Source: Spirochaetaceae bacterium
GTDB taxonomy: Bacteria > Spirochaetota > Spirochaetia > SZUA-6 > Fen-1364
Direction: 5' to 3'
NCBI GenBank assembly: GCA_003154555.1
Contig: PMDT01000388.1
Span: 1,114 to 9,091, forward strand
DNA: 7,978 nucleotides
Position numbers and translations under genes: made by a program. Shown in pieces: positions 1 to 5,579 of the stretch. Numbering within the stretch: position 1 is the first letter of the stretch; the number at the start of each line of letters is the position of its first letter. The notes beneath the pieces are model-generated. The model made no database searches. It had not been told where the DNA came from and saw nothing but the letters and a program-made list of their open reading frames with translations.

Positions 1-300
1 ACGGCGACCGAAGGCAAGGCGAAAAAAGTCGTCTTTCACACCGACACGGAGAATGCGGAGATTTCCGGCGCCGTGCATGTGCATTCCAACACGGAGAAGG
101 GCGACGTGACGGCGGACTCACTTGCCTGGGAGAACAAGACGAAGATCCTCACCGCACCGGCAGCGGAGACGGTGAAGATCAGGAAGGACGACGGCTCATC
201 CCTTTCGGGCAGCGGATTCAAGGGCGATTTCAGAAAGCGCGAGCTCACTTTTTCCGGGCCCGTGACGGGCACCTATGTCAGGACGGATGACAATAAGTAA
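1..300 (+). CDS. lptC: LptC-like protein, 3' part only (LPS/glycolipid transport, periplasmic bridge)
   Basis: The frame is open from the first base to a TAA at 298-300, giving the last 99 residues of a protein whose start lies outside the window. The visible part has the repeating beta-strand pattern of the LptC/OstA fold: a stretch reading as ISGAVHVHSN, then a strand with TADSLAWENKTKILTAP, then a glycine-rich turn (SGSGFKGDF) and a final strand (RKRELTFSGPVTGTYV). These resemble the LptC pattern in which a 'gain of beta-strand with acidic turn' repeats and ends near the C-terminus. In known systems LptC is an inner-membrane-anchored periplasmic protein that takes lipid from LptB2FG and passes it to LptA. 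The identity is supported strongly by the LptA- and LptB-like genes that follow with overlap. The N-terminal membrane anchor cannot be seen. A second LptA-like protein is the main alternative. Confidence 0.75.
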   Translation, partial: TATEGKAKKVVFHTDTENAEISGAVHVHSNTEKGDVTADSLAWENKTKILTAPAAETVKIRKDDGSSLSGSGFKGDFRKRELTFSGPVTGTYVRTDDNK

Positions 301-1147
301 AGGTCGTGTCTCCTGCCTCCTCTTCCTCCTCCTCGCGGCGACCGCGTCCCTGCACGCGGAGACGATTCAGTTCGCAAGCGACACGATCAGCGTGCGCGTA
401 GCAAGCGGCGGCCAGCACGCCCTGCTCAACGGGCATGCGTGGGTGCAGTCGAAGGACCTGCGCATCACCGCGGACAATATCGAGCTCTTTGGCGCCGACT
501 ACATCTACGCGCAATGCAGCGGCGGCGTCCACGTGGTGGATACCAAGCGCGGGCTCGATCTCACCAGCCAGGAATTGTTCTACGACCGCGACAAAAAAAT
601 CGCCCGGATAAAGGGCAACGCGGTGATGTACGATTTGAAGAACGAGATGACGGTGAAAGGCGGCTTCATCGAAGACCGCGACACGGAGCAGATCACGCTC
701 ATCCAGGTCGGCGTGCGGATCTTCAAGAAGGACATCGTCTGCCGTGCTGAGTTCGCCCGCTACCAGAGGGACACGAAGATTCTCGAGCTCTCCGGCATGC
801 CCTGGGTATCGAAGGCGGGGGATATCTACCAGGCTGCAAAAATCACGATCAATCTCGACACGGAAGAGATCAGCCTCGAAGGAAGCGTGCAGGGAACCAT
901 CGAGGACAAGGGGAAGAGCTCCACTGATACCACCTCCGATCAGGCAACGCCGGCCCCCGAAGGGACAACAACTCCTTCAGGCGGCACACCGTCTGGAAAT
1001 ATCCCGACACCCGGGTCCGGCTCAGCCGCGCCGGCCCCGGGCGGCCCTGCCCCAGGCGGCGCCTCCACTCAACAGCCGACGCCCCCGGCGCCTGCCGCCT
1101 CACCGGGGACAAGCCCCCCTTACAAGGGAGCCATGATTGGCAACTAA
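287..1147 (+). CDS. lptA: LptA/OstA-like periplasmic transport protein with a low-complexity C-terminal tail
   Basis: I take the ATG at 287 as start, overlapping lptC by 14 bp; it gives 286 residues. An in-frame ATG at 275 adds only MSGR and has no Shine-Dalgarno; 287 has AGGA just upstream, though closely spaced. Residues 1-24 form a signal peptide: Lys5 and Arg7, a hydrophobic core (CLLFLLLAATA), and probable cleavage after SLHA. Residues 25 to about 205 show the alternating beta-strand pattern of the OstA/LptA jellyroll (for example LRITADNIELF, IARIKGNAVMYD, KILELSGMPWVS, EEISLEGSVQG). LptA polymerises across the periplasm and carries LPS-type lipid from LptC to LptD. Odd feature: residues from about 208 to the end are a roughly 79-residue tail rich in Pro, Gly, Ser, Thr and Ala that the core family does not have. 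The family call rests on fold pattern and on position between lptC and lptB. Confidence 0.8.
   Translation: MTISKGRVSCLLFLLLAATASLHAETIQFASDTISVRVASGGQHALLNGHAWVQSKDLRITADNIELFGADYIYAQCSGGVHVVDTKRGLDLTSQELFYDRDKKIARIKGNAVMYDLKNEMTVKGGFIEDRDTEQITLIQVGVRIFKKDIVCRAEFARYQRDTKILELSGMPWVSKAGDIYQAAKITINLDTEEISLEGSVQGTIEDKGKSSTDTTSDQATPAPEGTTTPSGGTPSGNIPTPGSGSAAPAPGGPAPGGASTQQPTPPAPAASPGTSPPYKGAMIGN
1124..1130 (+). promoter_or_regulatory. Ribosome binding site that fixes the TTG start of lptB
   Basis: AAGGGAG sits six bases before TTG at 1137. The in-frame codon directly before that TTG is TGA (1134-1136), so translation cannot begin earlier in this frame. The site lies inside the last codons of lptA, which implies coupled translation. 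Confidence 0.7.
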
Positions 1148-1871
1148 CGGAACGCTTTTCCTCGAAGGGCTGGCAAAAAGCTTTGGCAGAAAGCCGGCGG
1201 TTCGCGAGGTCACTTTTCGGATGGAAAGCGGCGAGGTCGTCGGTCTCCTGGGGCCCAACGGGGCGGGCAAAACAACCGTCTTTTACATGGTCGTCGGCTT
1301 CATCAAGCCAACGGCGGGCCGGATCTGGCTCAATGAGAAAGATGTCACAGGTCTTCCGATGTACCGCCGTGCACGATTGGGCATCTCGTATTTGCCCCAG
1401 GAACCATCCGTATTCCGCAAGCTCTCCGTGGAAGATAATGTCGCCGCGATCATAGAAACGCGAAACACCCTTTCTCACAAGGAGAAACAGAAGCTGCTCG
1501 ACCAGCTCCTGGATGACCTGGGCATCACCGCCCTTCGCCGCCAGAAGGCATTCACGCTTTCCGGTGGAGAGAGACGCCGGACGGAGATAGCGCGATCCCT
1601 GGCCATCGAGCCGAAATTCCTCCTCCTGGACGAGCCGTTTGCGGGCATCGACCCGATCACGGTCTCCGAACTGAAGAACATCGTGCAGGGCCTGTCGAAC
1701 AGGGGGATCGGCATCCTGATCACCGACCACAACGTGAGAGACACCCTTCAGATCACCCATCGCTCCCATATCATCAATCGGGGGGAAATCCTGGTGAGCG
1801 GCAGCCGGGAGGAGCTCCTGGCGAGCGAAGTGGCCCGCTCCGTCTACCTCGGACACGAGTTCGAAAGCTAG
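1137..1871 (+). CDS. lptB: LptB, ATPase of the LPS/glycolipid export ABC transporter
   Basis: The product has 244 residues, close to the usual LptB length of about 240. It carries Walker A GPNGAGKT (39-46), a Q-loop with YLPQEPSVFRKLSVEDN (85-101) that is characteristic of LptB rather than of branched-chain amino acid ATPases, the signature LSGGERRR (141-148), Walker B LLLDEP (162-167) with catalytic Glu166, a D-loop with GIDP, and the switch histidine His198 in ITDHNVRDTL. LptB dimers in the cytoplasm power lipid extraction by LptF and LptG, which are not in this window. The start is TTG, forced by a stop codon immediately upstream, and overlaps lptA by 11 bp; the next in-frame ATG (Met29) would remove the first conserved strand. 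A repeat-bearing gap follows the stop codon. Confidence 0.96.
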   Translation: MATNGTLFLEGLAKSFGRKPAVREVTFRMESGEVVGLLGPNGAGKTTVFYMVVGFIKPTAGRIWLNEKDVTGLPMYRRARLGISYLPQEPSVFRKLSVEDNVAAIIETRNTLSHKEKQKLLDQLLDDLGITALRRQKAFTLSGGERRRTEIARSLAIEPKFLLLDEPFAGIDPITVSELKNIVQGLSNRGIGILITDHNVRDTLQITHRSHIINRGEILVSGSREELLASEVARSVYLGHEFES

Positions 1872-1873
1872 CC

Positions 1874-1963
1874 CGGTCGCTCCTGGCGACATTTCACGGT
1901 CGCTCCCTTCCGCTCAACTCGGCGGTATACCGCCGAAGGGCGGAGTCTGGCGACATTTCGCGG
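1874..1963. repeat. Degenerate tandem repeat (23-bp unit) interrupted by a palindromic insert
   Basis: CGGTCGCTCC occurs at 1874-1883 and 1897-1906, a period of 23 bp. CTGGCGACATTTCACGG at 1883-1899 recurs with one mismatch at 1947-1963. The order is therefore box A, box B, box A, a 41-bp insert (1907-1947), box B, and the start of box A again (CGG at 1961-1963). This is most simply read as two copies of a 23-bp unit, the second split by an insert. No reading frame of note crosses the region. I do not recognise the family; it may be a dispersed intergenic repeat. Confidence 0.65.
1907..1947. repeat. 41-bp imperfect palindrome with a perfect 18-bp core
   Basis: The core TCGGCGGTATACCGCCGA at 1919-1936 is a perfect inverted repeat. 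Outside it, CCGC at 1910-1913 pairs with GCGG at 1940-1943, and CT at 1907-1908 with AG at 1944-1945 across one bulged T, separated from the core by a small asymmetric internal loop. The core lies almost exactly at the centre of the insert that splits the 23-bp repeat. It could be a REP/MITE-like mobile palindrome, an operator, or an RNA hairpin after lptB. There is no T-tract downstream, so it is not a standard intrinsic terminator. Confidence 0.6.
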
Positions 1964-2034
1964 CAGAAAGGCGCGGGTCTCCGTGTCTGACAGTAAAGTT
2001 GACAAATCCCGTGGGCCCGGCTCACACTCTCAAC

Positions 2035-2040
2035 GGAGGT
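2035..2040 (+). promoter_or_regulatory. Ribosome binding site of rpoN (GTG start)
   Basis: GGAGGT lies four bases before GTG at 2045. The reading frame from this GTG begins with the conserved glutamine-rich N-terminus of sigma-54, so this strong site settles the non-ATG start. Confidence 0.75.
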
Positions 2041-2044
2041 TGGC

Positions 2045-3448
2045 GTGCAGTCTCAGCGACCGGTCCTGAAGCAGGTGCAGAAGCTCAAGATGACGCCCCA
2101 GCTCTATCAGGCAGTCAAGCTGATGGCGCTGCCCCTCCAGGACCTGAAGACCACGATCGAGCAGGAGCTGGAGAAGAACCCCGCCCTCCTCGTGGAGGAA
2201 GACAGGTCCACGCTCTCGCTGGATTCCATGCCGGCACGGGAAAGCACGGAAGGCGAAAGCGACTGGATCGACAACAGCTCCGACGCAGGGTATTCACGCG
2301 CCGATGGCGATGCCGCCAGTGACTCGCGCCGCCAGTTCATCGAGGGGGCCCTTTCGCAGCCGGAAAGCCTCCAGGAGCATCTCCTGGCGCAGCTTGCGCT
2401 GCAACCGATCTCCGAGGAATGGTTCCGCATCGGCGAGCTTCTGATCCGCAATCTCGATGAAAACGGATTCCACAAGGAACCCCCCGAGATGCTTGTTCAG
2501 GAGGACTCTGAAAAAGAGCTTCTTTCCCGGCTCATCTCTCTCATCCAGGGTTTCGATCCGATAGGCACCTGCGTCAAGGACGTGCGGGAAAGCCTTCTCG
2601 TTCAGATCGATCGGCACCCGAACCCGCACCCCCGGGCGAGGATCGTCGTCGACAACTGGCTGGACGCGTTGGAGAAGCAGCGTCTGAAGGAAATAGAAAA
2701 GGGACTGCGCATCTCGGAGCCGGTGCTCAAGGAGGTGATCGCATTCATCCGCACCCTTGACCCGCTGCCCGGACGAAACTATTCGCGGGACGTCGTGCGC
2801 TACGTTCTGCCGGACGTGCAGGTACTGCTGCAGAACGGTGAGTTCGTTATCATCCTCAACGATGAGATCATCCCTGTCCTTGGCATCAACCCGCTCTTCG
2901 AAAAGATGGCCCGGCGCAGCCGGGATCCGAAAGACCCCAAGACGCGCCAGTTCGTCACGCAGAATCTCCAGGATGCGCGCTGGTTCATCCGCACAATCGG
3001 CCAGCGAAACGAAACCCTGCTGAAGGTCTGCCGCGCCATCGTCGAGTTCCAGCGCGAGTTCTTCCTCAAGGGTCCGAAATACATGCGGCCCCTGACCCTC
3101 AAGGTCGTGGCGGATGAGATCGGCGTCCACGAGGCAACCGTGTCACGCATCTCGTCGGCGAAGTACATGCAGACGGAATGGGGTATCTTCAGCTTGAAGC
3201 ACTTCTTTACCAGCTCCGTGGCCGCCATCGGAACGAGCGGCGCCGTTTTCTCAAAGGAGGGTGTGAAGGAAATCATCCGGGAAATCATCGAGCAGGAGGG
3301 CGCCCACGGCGCGCGGGGAGGCGGTCTTTCAGACCAGAAGATCGTCGAAGTCCTCGCCGGCAAGGGAGTCTCACTGGCCCGTCGGACAGTCGCCAAGTAC
3401 CGCGGCGAGCTGGCCATCGAATCATCCTACCAGAGGAGGCGTACATGA
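2045..3448 (+). CDS. rpoN: RNA polymerase sigma-54 factor RpoN
   Basis: The product has 467 residues, a normal length for sigma-54. Region I (about 1-50) is the Gln/Leu-rich activator-interacting segment (QKLKMTPQLYQAVKLMALPL, then IEQELEKNPALL). Region II (about 51-105) is acidic and variable. The core-binding domain follows (LIRNLDENGF and FDPIGTCVKDVRESLLVQ). A helix-turn-helix spans about 354-372 (VVADEIGVHEATVSRISS), then KYMQTEWGIFSLKHFF, and the RpoN box ARRTVAKYR is at 445-453, with Gly rather than the usual Glu after it. Sigma-54 recognises -24/-12 promoters and needs an AAA+ activator; an ntrX-like activator gene lies about 4 kb downstream. The stop codon overlaps the hpf start as ATGA. 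It is preceded by the repeat-bearing gap, so a separate promoter is possible. Confidence 0.98.
   Translation: MQSQRPVLKQVQKLKMTPQLYQAVKLMALPLQDLKTTIEQELEKNPALLVEEDRSTLSLDSMPARESTEGESDWIDNSSDAGYSRADGDAASDSRRQFIEGALSQPESLQEHLLAQLALQPISEEWFRIGELLIRNLDENGFHKEPPEMLVQEDSEKELLSRLISLIQGFDPIGTCVKDVRESLLVQIDRHPNPHPRARIVVDNWLDALEKQRLKEIEKGLRISEPVLKEVIAFIRTLDPLPGRNYSRDVVRYVLPDVQVLLQNGEFVIILNDEIIPVLGINPLFEKMARRSRDPKDPKTRQFVTQNLQDARWFIRTIGQRNETLLKVCRAIVEFQREFFLKGPKYMRPLTLKVVADEIGVHEATVSRISSAKYMQTEWGIFSLKHFFTSSVAAIGTSGAVFSKEGVKEIIREIIEQEGAHGARGGGLSDQKIVEVLAGKGVSLARRTVAKYRGELAIESSYQRRRT
3433..3439 (+). promoter_or_regulatory. Ribosome binding site of hpf inside the end of rpoN
   Basis: GAGGAGG is placed five bases before ATG at 3445. 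It decides the start of hpf, since the same frame stays open upstream within rpoN. Confidence 0.7.
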
Positions 3449-3771
3449 ATGTCGAAGTGAAGGGAATCCACGTGGAGGTCACCCCGCATGTACAGGAATA
3501 CATCGATGTGAAGATGCCGCGCCTGGATTTCGCCCGGGACCTCATCATCGATCTGCTTCTGAATATTTCGCACGAAAAGAGCCTGTTCAAGCTGGACGCA
3601 ACGCTCAATTTCCGGTTCGGCACCTCGAAGCACATCGGGGTGGAGAACTTCGACATGCACAAGGGCATCGACGACCTCTTCGACAAGCTGGAGGCCGTGA
3701 TCGAGAAGGAAAAGTCGCGCATCAAGGACCACCACAAGAAGAAGGACCCGGCGGCAGGGGCTGAGGAATAG
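3445..3771 (+). CDS. hpf: Short ribosome hibernation-promoting factor (HPF/YfiA family)
   Basis: The start at 3445 is fixed by a strong Shine-Dalgarno and an ATGA overlap with rpoN; it gives 108 residues, the size of short HPF. Residues 1-24 (MNVEVKGIHVEVTPHVQEYIDVKM) match the first strand and helix of the family, the middle strands carry an alternating pattern (LFKLDATLNFRFG), and VENFDMHKGIDDLFDKLEAVIEKEKSRIKDHHKKK corresponds to the conserved DMY/DMH-x-AID-LxDKLE helix with a basic tail. HPF binds the 30S decoding region and inactivates or dimerises ribosomes in slow growth. It lacks the C-terminal dimerisation domain of long HPF. Placement after rpoN is a widely conserved arrangement. 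hprK starts 4 bp downstream. Confidence 0.92.
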   Translation: MNVEVKGIHVEVTPHVQEYIDVKMPRLDFARDLIIDLLLNISHEKSLFKLDATLNFRFGTSKHIGVENFDMHKGIDDLFDKLEAVIEKEKSRIKDHHKKKDPAAGAEE

Positions 3772-3775
3772 GGGC

Positions 3776-4762
3776 ATGGCGCAGCAGTCGAAGGAAAAGT
3801 TTCTTGTCCTCGACCTCCTGCAGCTCGACGTGCGGGAGAATGACGCGCTGGATCTGAAATGCATCGGCGGCCGGCCAGGGCTCATCCGGGAGATCTCCGT
3901 GACGGAGATCAACCGTCCCGGCCTGGAGCTCGGCGGCTTCTACGAAAACTTCGCCCACCAGCGCATCCAGATACTCGGCCGCGGTGAAAACGCATTTCTC
4001 CAGAAGCTGGCGAAGGAAAAGCGCCGCACGGAGCTGGAGAAGCTCTTCACCTACACGATCCCCTGCTGCGTCTTCACTCATTCCCTCACGCCGACGGCGG
4101 ACTTCGCCGAGATCGCGGAAAAGGCGCAATGCCCCATTCTCCAGACCGATCTTTCATCCTCCGAGTTCACAATGCGGATCCTGAGGGTGCTCTCCACCAT
4201 CTTTGCGCCCAAGACGCTGATCCATGGCGTGCTGGTGGAGGTGTTCGGCATCGGGGTCCTTCTCGTCGGTGACAGCGGCGTGGGCAAGTCCGAATCGGCG
4301 CTTTCCCTCATCGAGCGGGGGCACCGCCTGATCGCCGACGACGTCGTGGAGATCCGCCGCGTGAGCGGCAACATCCTCATGGGAACGGGTTCCCAGGTGG
4401 TGAGCCACCACATGGAGATACGGGGTCTCGGCATCATCAACATCACGCACCTCTTCGGCGTGGGCGCCATCCGGGACAAGAAGCAGATCCAGCTCGTCGT
4501 GCAGCTCGAGTTCTGGAACGCCGAGAAGAACTACGACAGGATCGGGGCGGAGGAAGCCACGATGGACATCCAGGGCGTCCACGTCCCCTGCGTGACCGTG
4601 CCCATCAAGCCGGGGCGGAACATCCCGGTGATCATCGAGACGGCGGCCCGCAATGAGCGGCTGAAAAAAATGGGCTATTACTCGGCCCGGGAGTTCAATC
4701 GCAATGTCATGAACTGGCTGGAAGGCGAGAGCACCCGGGAGATCTTCCTCAACGGGAAATGA
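3776..4762 (+). CDS. hprK: HPr kinase/phosphorylase
   Basis: The product has 328 residues, the full two-domain length, unlike the short alphaproteobacterial form. The N-terminal domain spans about 1-130. The C-terminal catalytic domain has the conserved HGVLVEVFGIGVLLVGDSGVGKS, with His150, Walker A GDSGVGKS (165-172) and Lys171, followed by HRLIADDVVEI with Asp188/Asp189, MEIRGLGIINITHLFGVGAI (212-231) containing the family signature, and a C-terminal PGRNIPVIIETAARNERLKKMGY. HprK phosphorylates HPr on a serine using ATP or pyrophosphate and reverses it with phosphate. Its substrate is encoded 6 bp downstream. The ATG at 3776 has GAGGA eight bases upstream and lies 4 bp after hpf. All catalytic residues I know of appear present, so it should be active. 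Confidence 0.97.
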   Translation: MAQQSKEKFLVLDLLQLDVRENDALDLKCIGGRPGLIREISVTEINRPGLELGGFYENFAHQRIQILGRGENAFLQKLAKEKRRTELEKLFTYTIPCCVFTHSLTPTADFAEIAEKAQCPILQTDLSSSEFTMRILRVLSTIFAPKTLIHGVLVEVFGIGVLLVGDSGVGKSESALSLIERGHRLIADDVVEIRRVSGNILMGTGSQVVSHHMEIRGLGIINITHLFGVGAIRDKKQIQLVVQLEFWNAEKNYDRIGAEEATMDIQGVHVPCVTVPIKPGRNIPVIIETAARNERLKKMGYYSAREFNRNVMNWLEGESTREIFLNGK

Positions 4763-4768
4763 GGGACA

Positions 4769-5035
4769 ATGATCGAACGTACCGTCACGATCCGAAACCG
4801 CGCGGGCATGCATGCCCGGCCCGCGGCGCTGCTGGTGAAAACCGCCAGCGGCTTTGCGTCGCAGATCTACCTCGAGAAGGACAACGAGAGGGTCAACGGC
4901 AAGTCGATCATGGGCGTGATCACCCTCGGGGCCACGTACAACTCGCAGCTCGTGATCATCGCTGACGGTCCCGATGAGGCAAAGGCCGTTGACGCCATCG
5001 AGAAGCTCTTCGAGAACAGGTTCGAGGAGGAGTGA
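4769..5035 (+). CDS. ptsH: HPr, phosphocarrier protein with His15 and Ser46 sites
   Basis: The product has 88 residues, a standard HPr length. The enzyme-I phosphorylation site is NRAGMHARPA with His15 and Arg17; the regulatory kinase site is VNGKSIMGV with Ser46. Both are kept, which fits the adjacent hprK. This distinguishes it from NPr-type proteins, which often lack the serine-site context. HPr carries phosphate in the sugar PTS and, when phosphorylated on Ser46, acts in carbon regulation. No enzyme I, enzyme II or CcpA is in the window, so whether it serves transport or only regulation cannot be judged here. GAGGG overlaps the hprK stop codon three bases before the ATG. The 3' end lies under the possible start of the next gene. 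Confidence 0.96.
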   Translation: MIERTVTIRNRAGMHARPAALLVKTASGFASQIYLEKDNERVNGKSIMGVITLGATYNSQLVIIADGPDEAKAVDAIEKLFENRFEEE

Positions 5036-5579
5036 GGCGCGCCTCCTGCTCCTGCTGGCGGCGGCAGGTCTGTGCGCCGCAGCGCCGCTTGCCGCCCAGT
5101 CGGTGGACCTGGAGGTGAACGCGCGCGGCGCGGTCATCGCCACGACGCTGCACTTCCGCTGGCCCCGCACGGCGGAGCTCGTGGAGTCGCTGCGGCAGGG
5201 CCTCGAGTCGCGGATCACGTTCACCGTGCGCCTCTACGAGCAGCGGCGCCCGGCGCTCCTCTTCTCCCGGGACCGGCTGCTCTCCCAGCAGGTCGTCTCC
5301 CGCAGCGTCTTCTGGGATTTTCTCGATGGGGTGTTCGTCGTGGAACGGGACGGGGACAGGCAGAGGACATACCCGGATGACGCAACGCTCCTCGAGGGGC
5401 TCTTCGGACTCGACGAGGTATTCCCCTTCTCCGCGGGGGGCATGGCCCGAAGGGTGCTGTACGTGAGCGCGCGCGCCCAGTTCGAGCCCGTGCGCCTCAT
5501 GCAGCCCCTCACGCTGGTGGGCCTGGTCGGCGCGGCATCCACGGTCGCCACGCCGTGGGTCCGCAAGGACGTCCAATGA
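4974..5579 (+). CDS. DUF4390-like exported protein upstream of ntrY; start uncertain
   Basis: From ATG 4974 the frame gives 201 residues: a long basic n-region (1-23), a hydrophobic core LLLLLAAAGLCAAAPLAAQ (24-42) that looks like a signal peptide cleaved near LAA|Q, then about 158 residues with FRWPRTAELVESLRQGLESRITFTVRLYE, RDRLLSQQVVSRSVFWDFLDGVFVV and a mildly hydrophobic C-terminal stretch. This pattern and its position before ntrY-ntrX fit DUF4390, whose function is unknown to me. The start is a problem: ATG 4974 overlaps ptsH by 62 bp with no Shine-Dalgarno, TTG 4989 has a weak one, and the strong GAGGAGG at 5024-5030 points to GTG 5032, which is in another frame. It ends in an ATGA overlap with ntrY. 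Probably periplasmic; perhaps an accessory to the kinase, by context only. Confidence 0.7.
   Translation: MRQRPLTPSRSSSRTGSRRSEARLLLLLAAAGLCAAAPLAAQSVDLEVNARGAVIATTLHFRWPRTAELVESLRQGLESRITFTVRLYEQRRPALLFSRDRLLSQQVVSRSVFWDFLDGVFVVERDGDRQRTYPDDATLLEGLFGLDEVFPFSAGGMARRVLYVSARAQFEPVRLMQPLTLVGLVGAASTVATPWVRKDVQ
5024..5030 (+). promoter_or_regulatory. Strong Shine-Dalgarno at the end of ptsH without an in-frame start codon after it
   Basis: GAGGAGG also encodes the Glu run at the HPr C-terminus. One base later comes GTG (5032-5034), overlapping the ptsH stop as GTGA, but that frame ends after about 28 codons. The DUF4390-like frame is offset and has no ATG, GTG or TTG at a suitable distance. Confidence 0.4.

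Noticed and set aside
870..1892. A 340-codon minus-strand frame opposite lptB
   Set aside because: It is antisense to a certain lptB, has no family resemblance, and has no plausible start context.
1919..1945. Intrinsic terminator after lptB
   Set aside because: The hairpin is strong but no run of T follows, so read-through cannot be excluded and a terminator call is not supported.
1948..1963. TGGCGACATTTCGC as a sigma-54 -24/-12 promoter upstream of rpoN
   Set aside because: The GG and GC elements are one base too close and the other positions fit poorly; the spacing is strict for sigma-54.
1999..2028. TTGACA at 1999-2004 as a -35 box for rpoN
   Set aside because: The -35 match is perfect, but the best -10 candidate (CACACT at 2023-2028, 18-bp spacing) is weak, and transcription would begin at about the ribosome binding site, leaving almost no leader.
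3178..3444. Longer upstream extension of the hpf frame into rpoN
   Set aside because: The extension is out of frame with rpoN and Arg-rich, while a strong ribosome binding site and the family N-terminus fix the start at 3445.
4664..4670. A7 run in hprK as a frameshift or slippage site
   Set aside because: It encodes the conserved Lys-Lys-Met of the HprK C-terminus and the frame continues normally; a similar A7 in lptA is also plain coding sequence.
4154..5224. A 356-codon minus-strand frame opposite hprK and ptsH
   Set aside because: It shows the same antisense shadow composition, opposite two certain genes.
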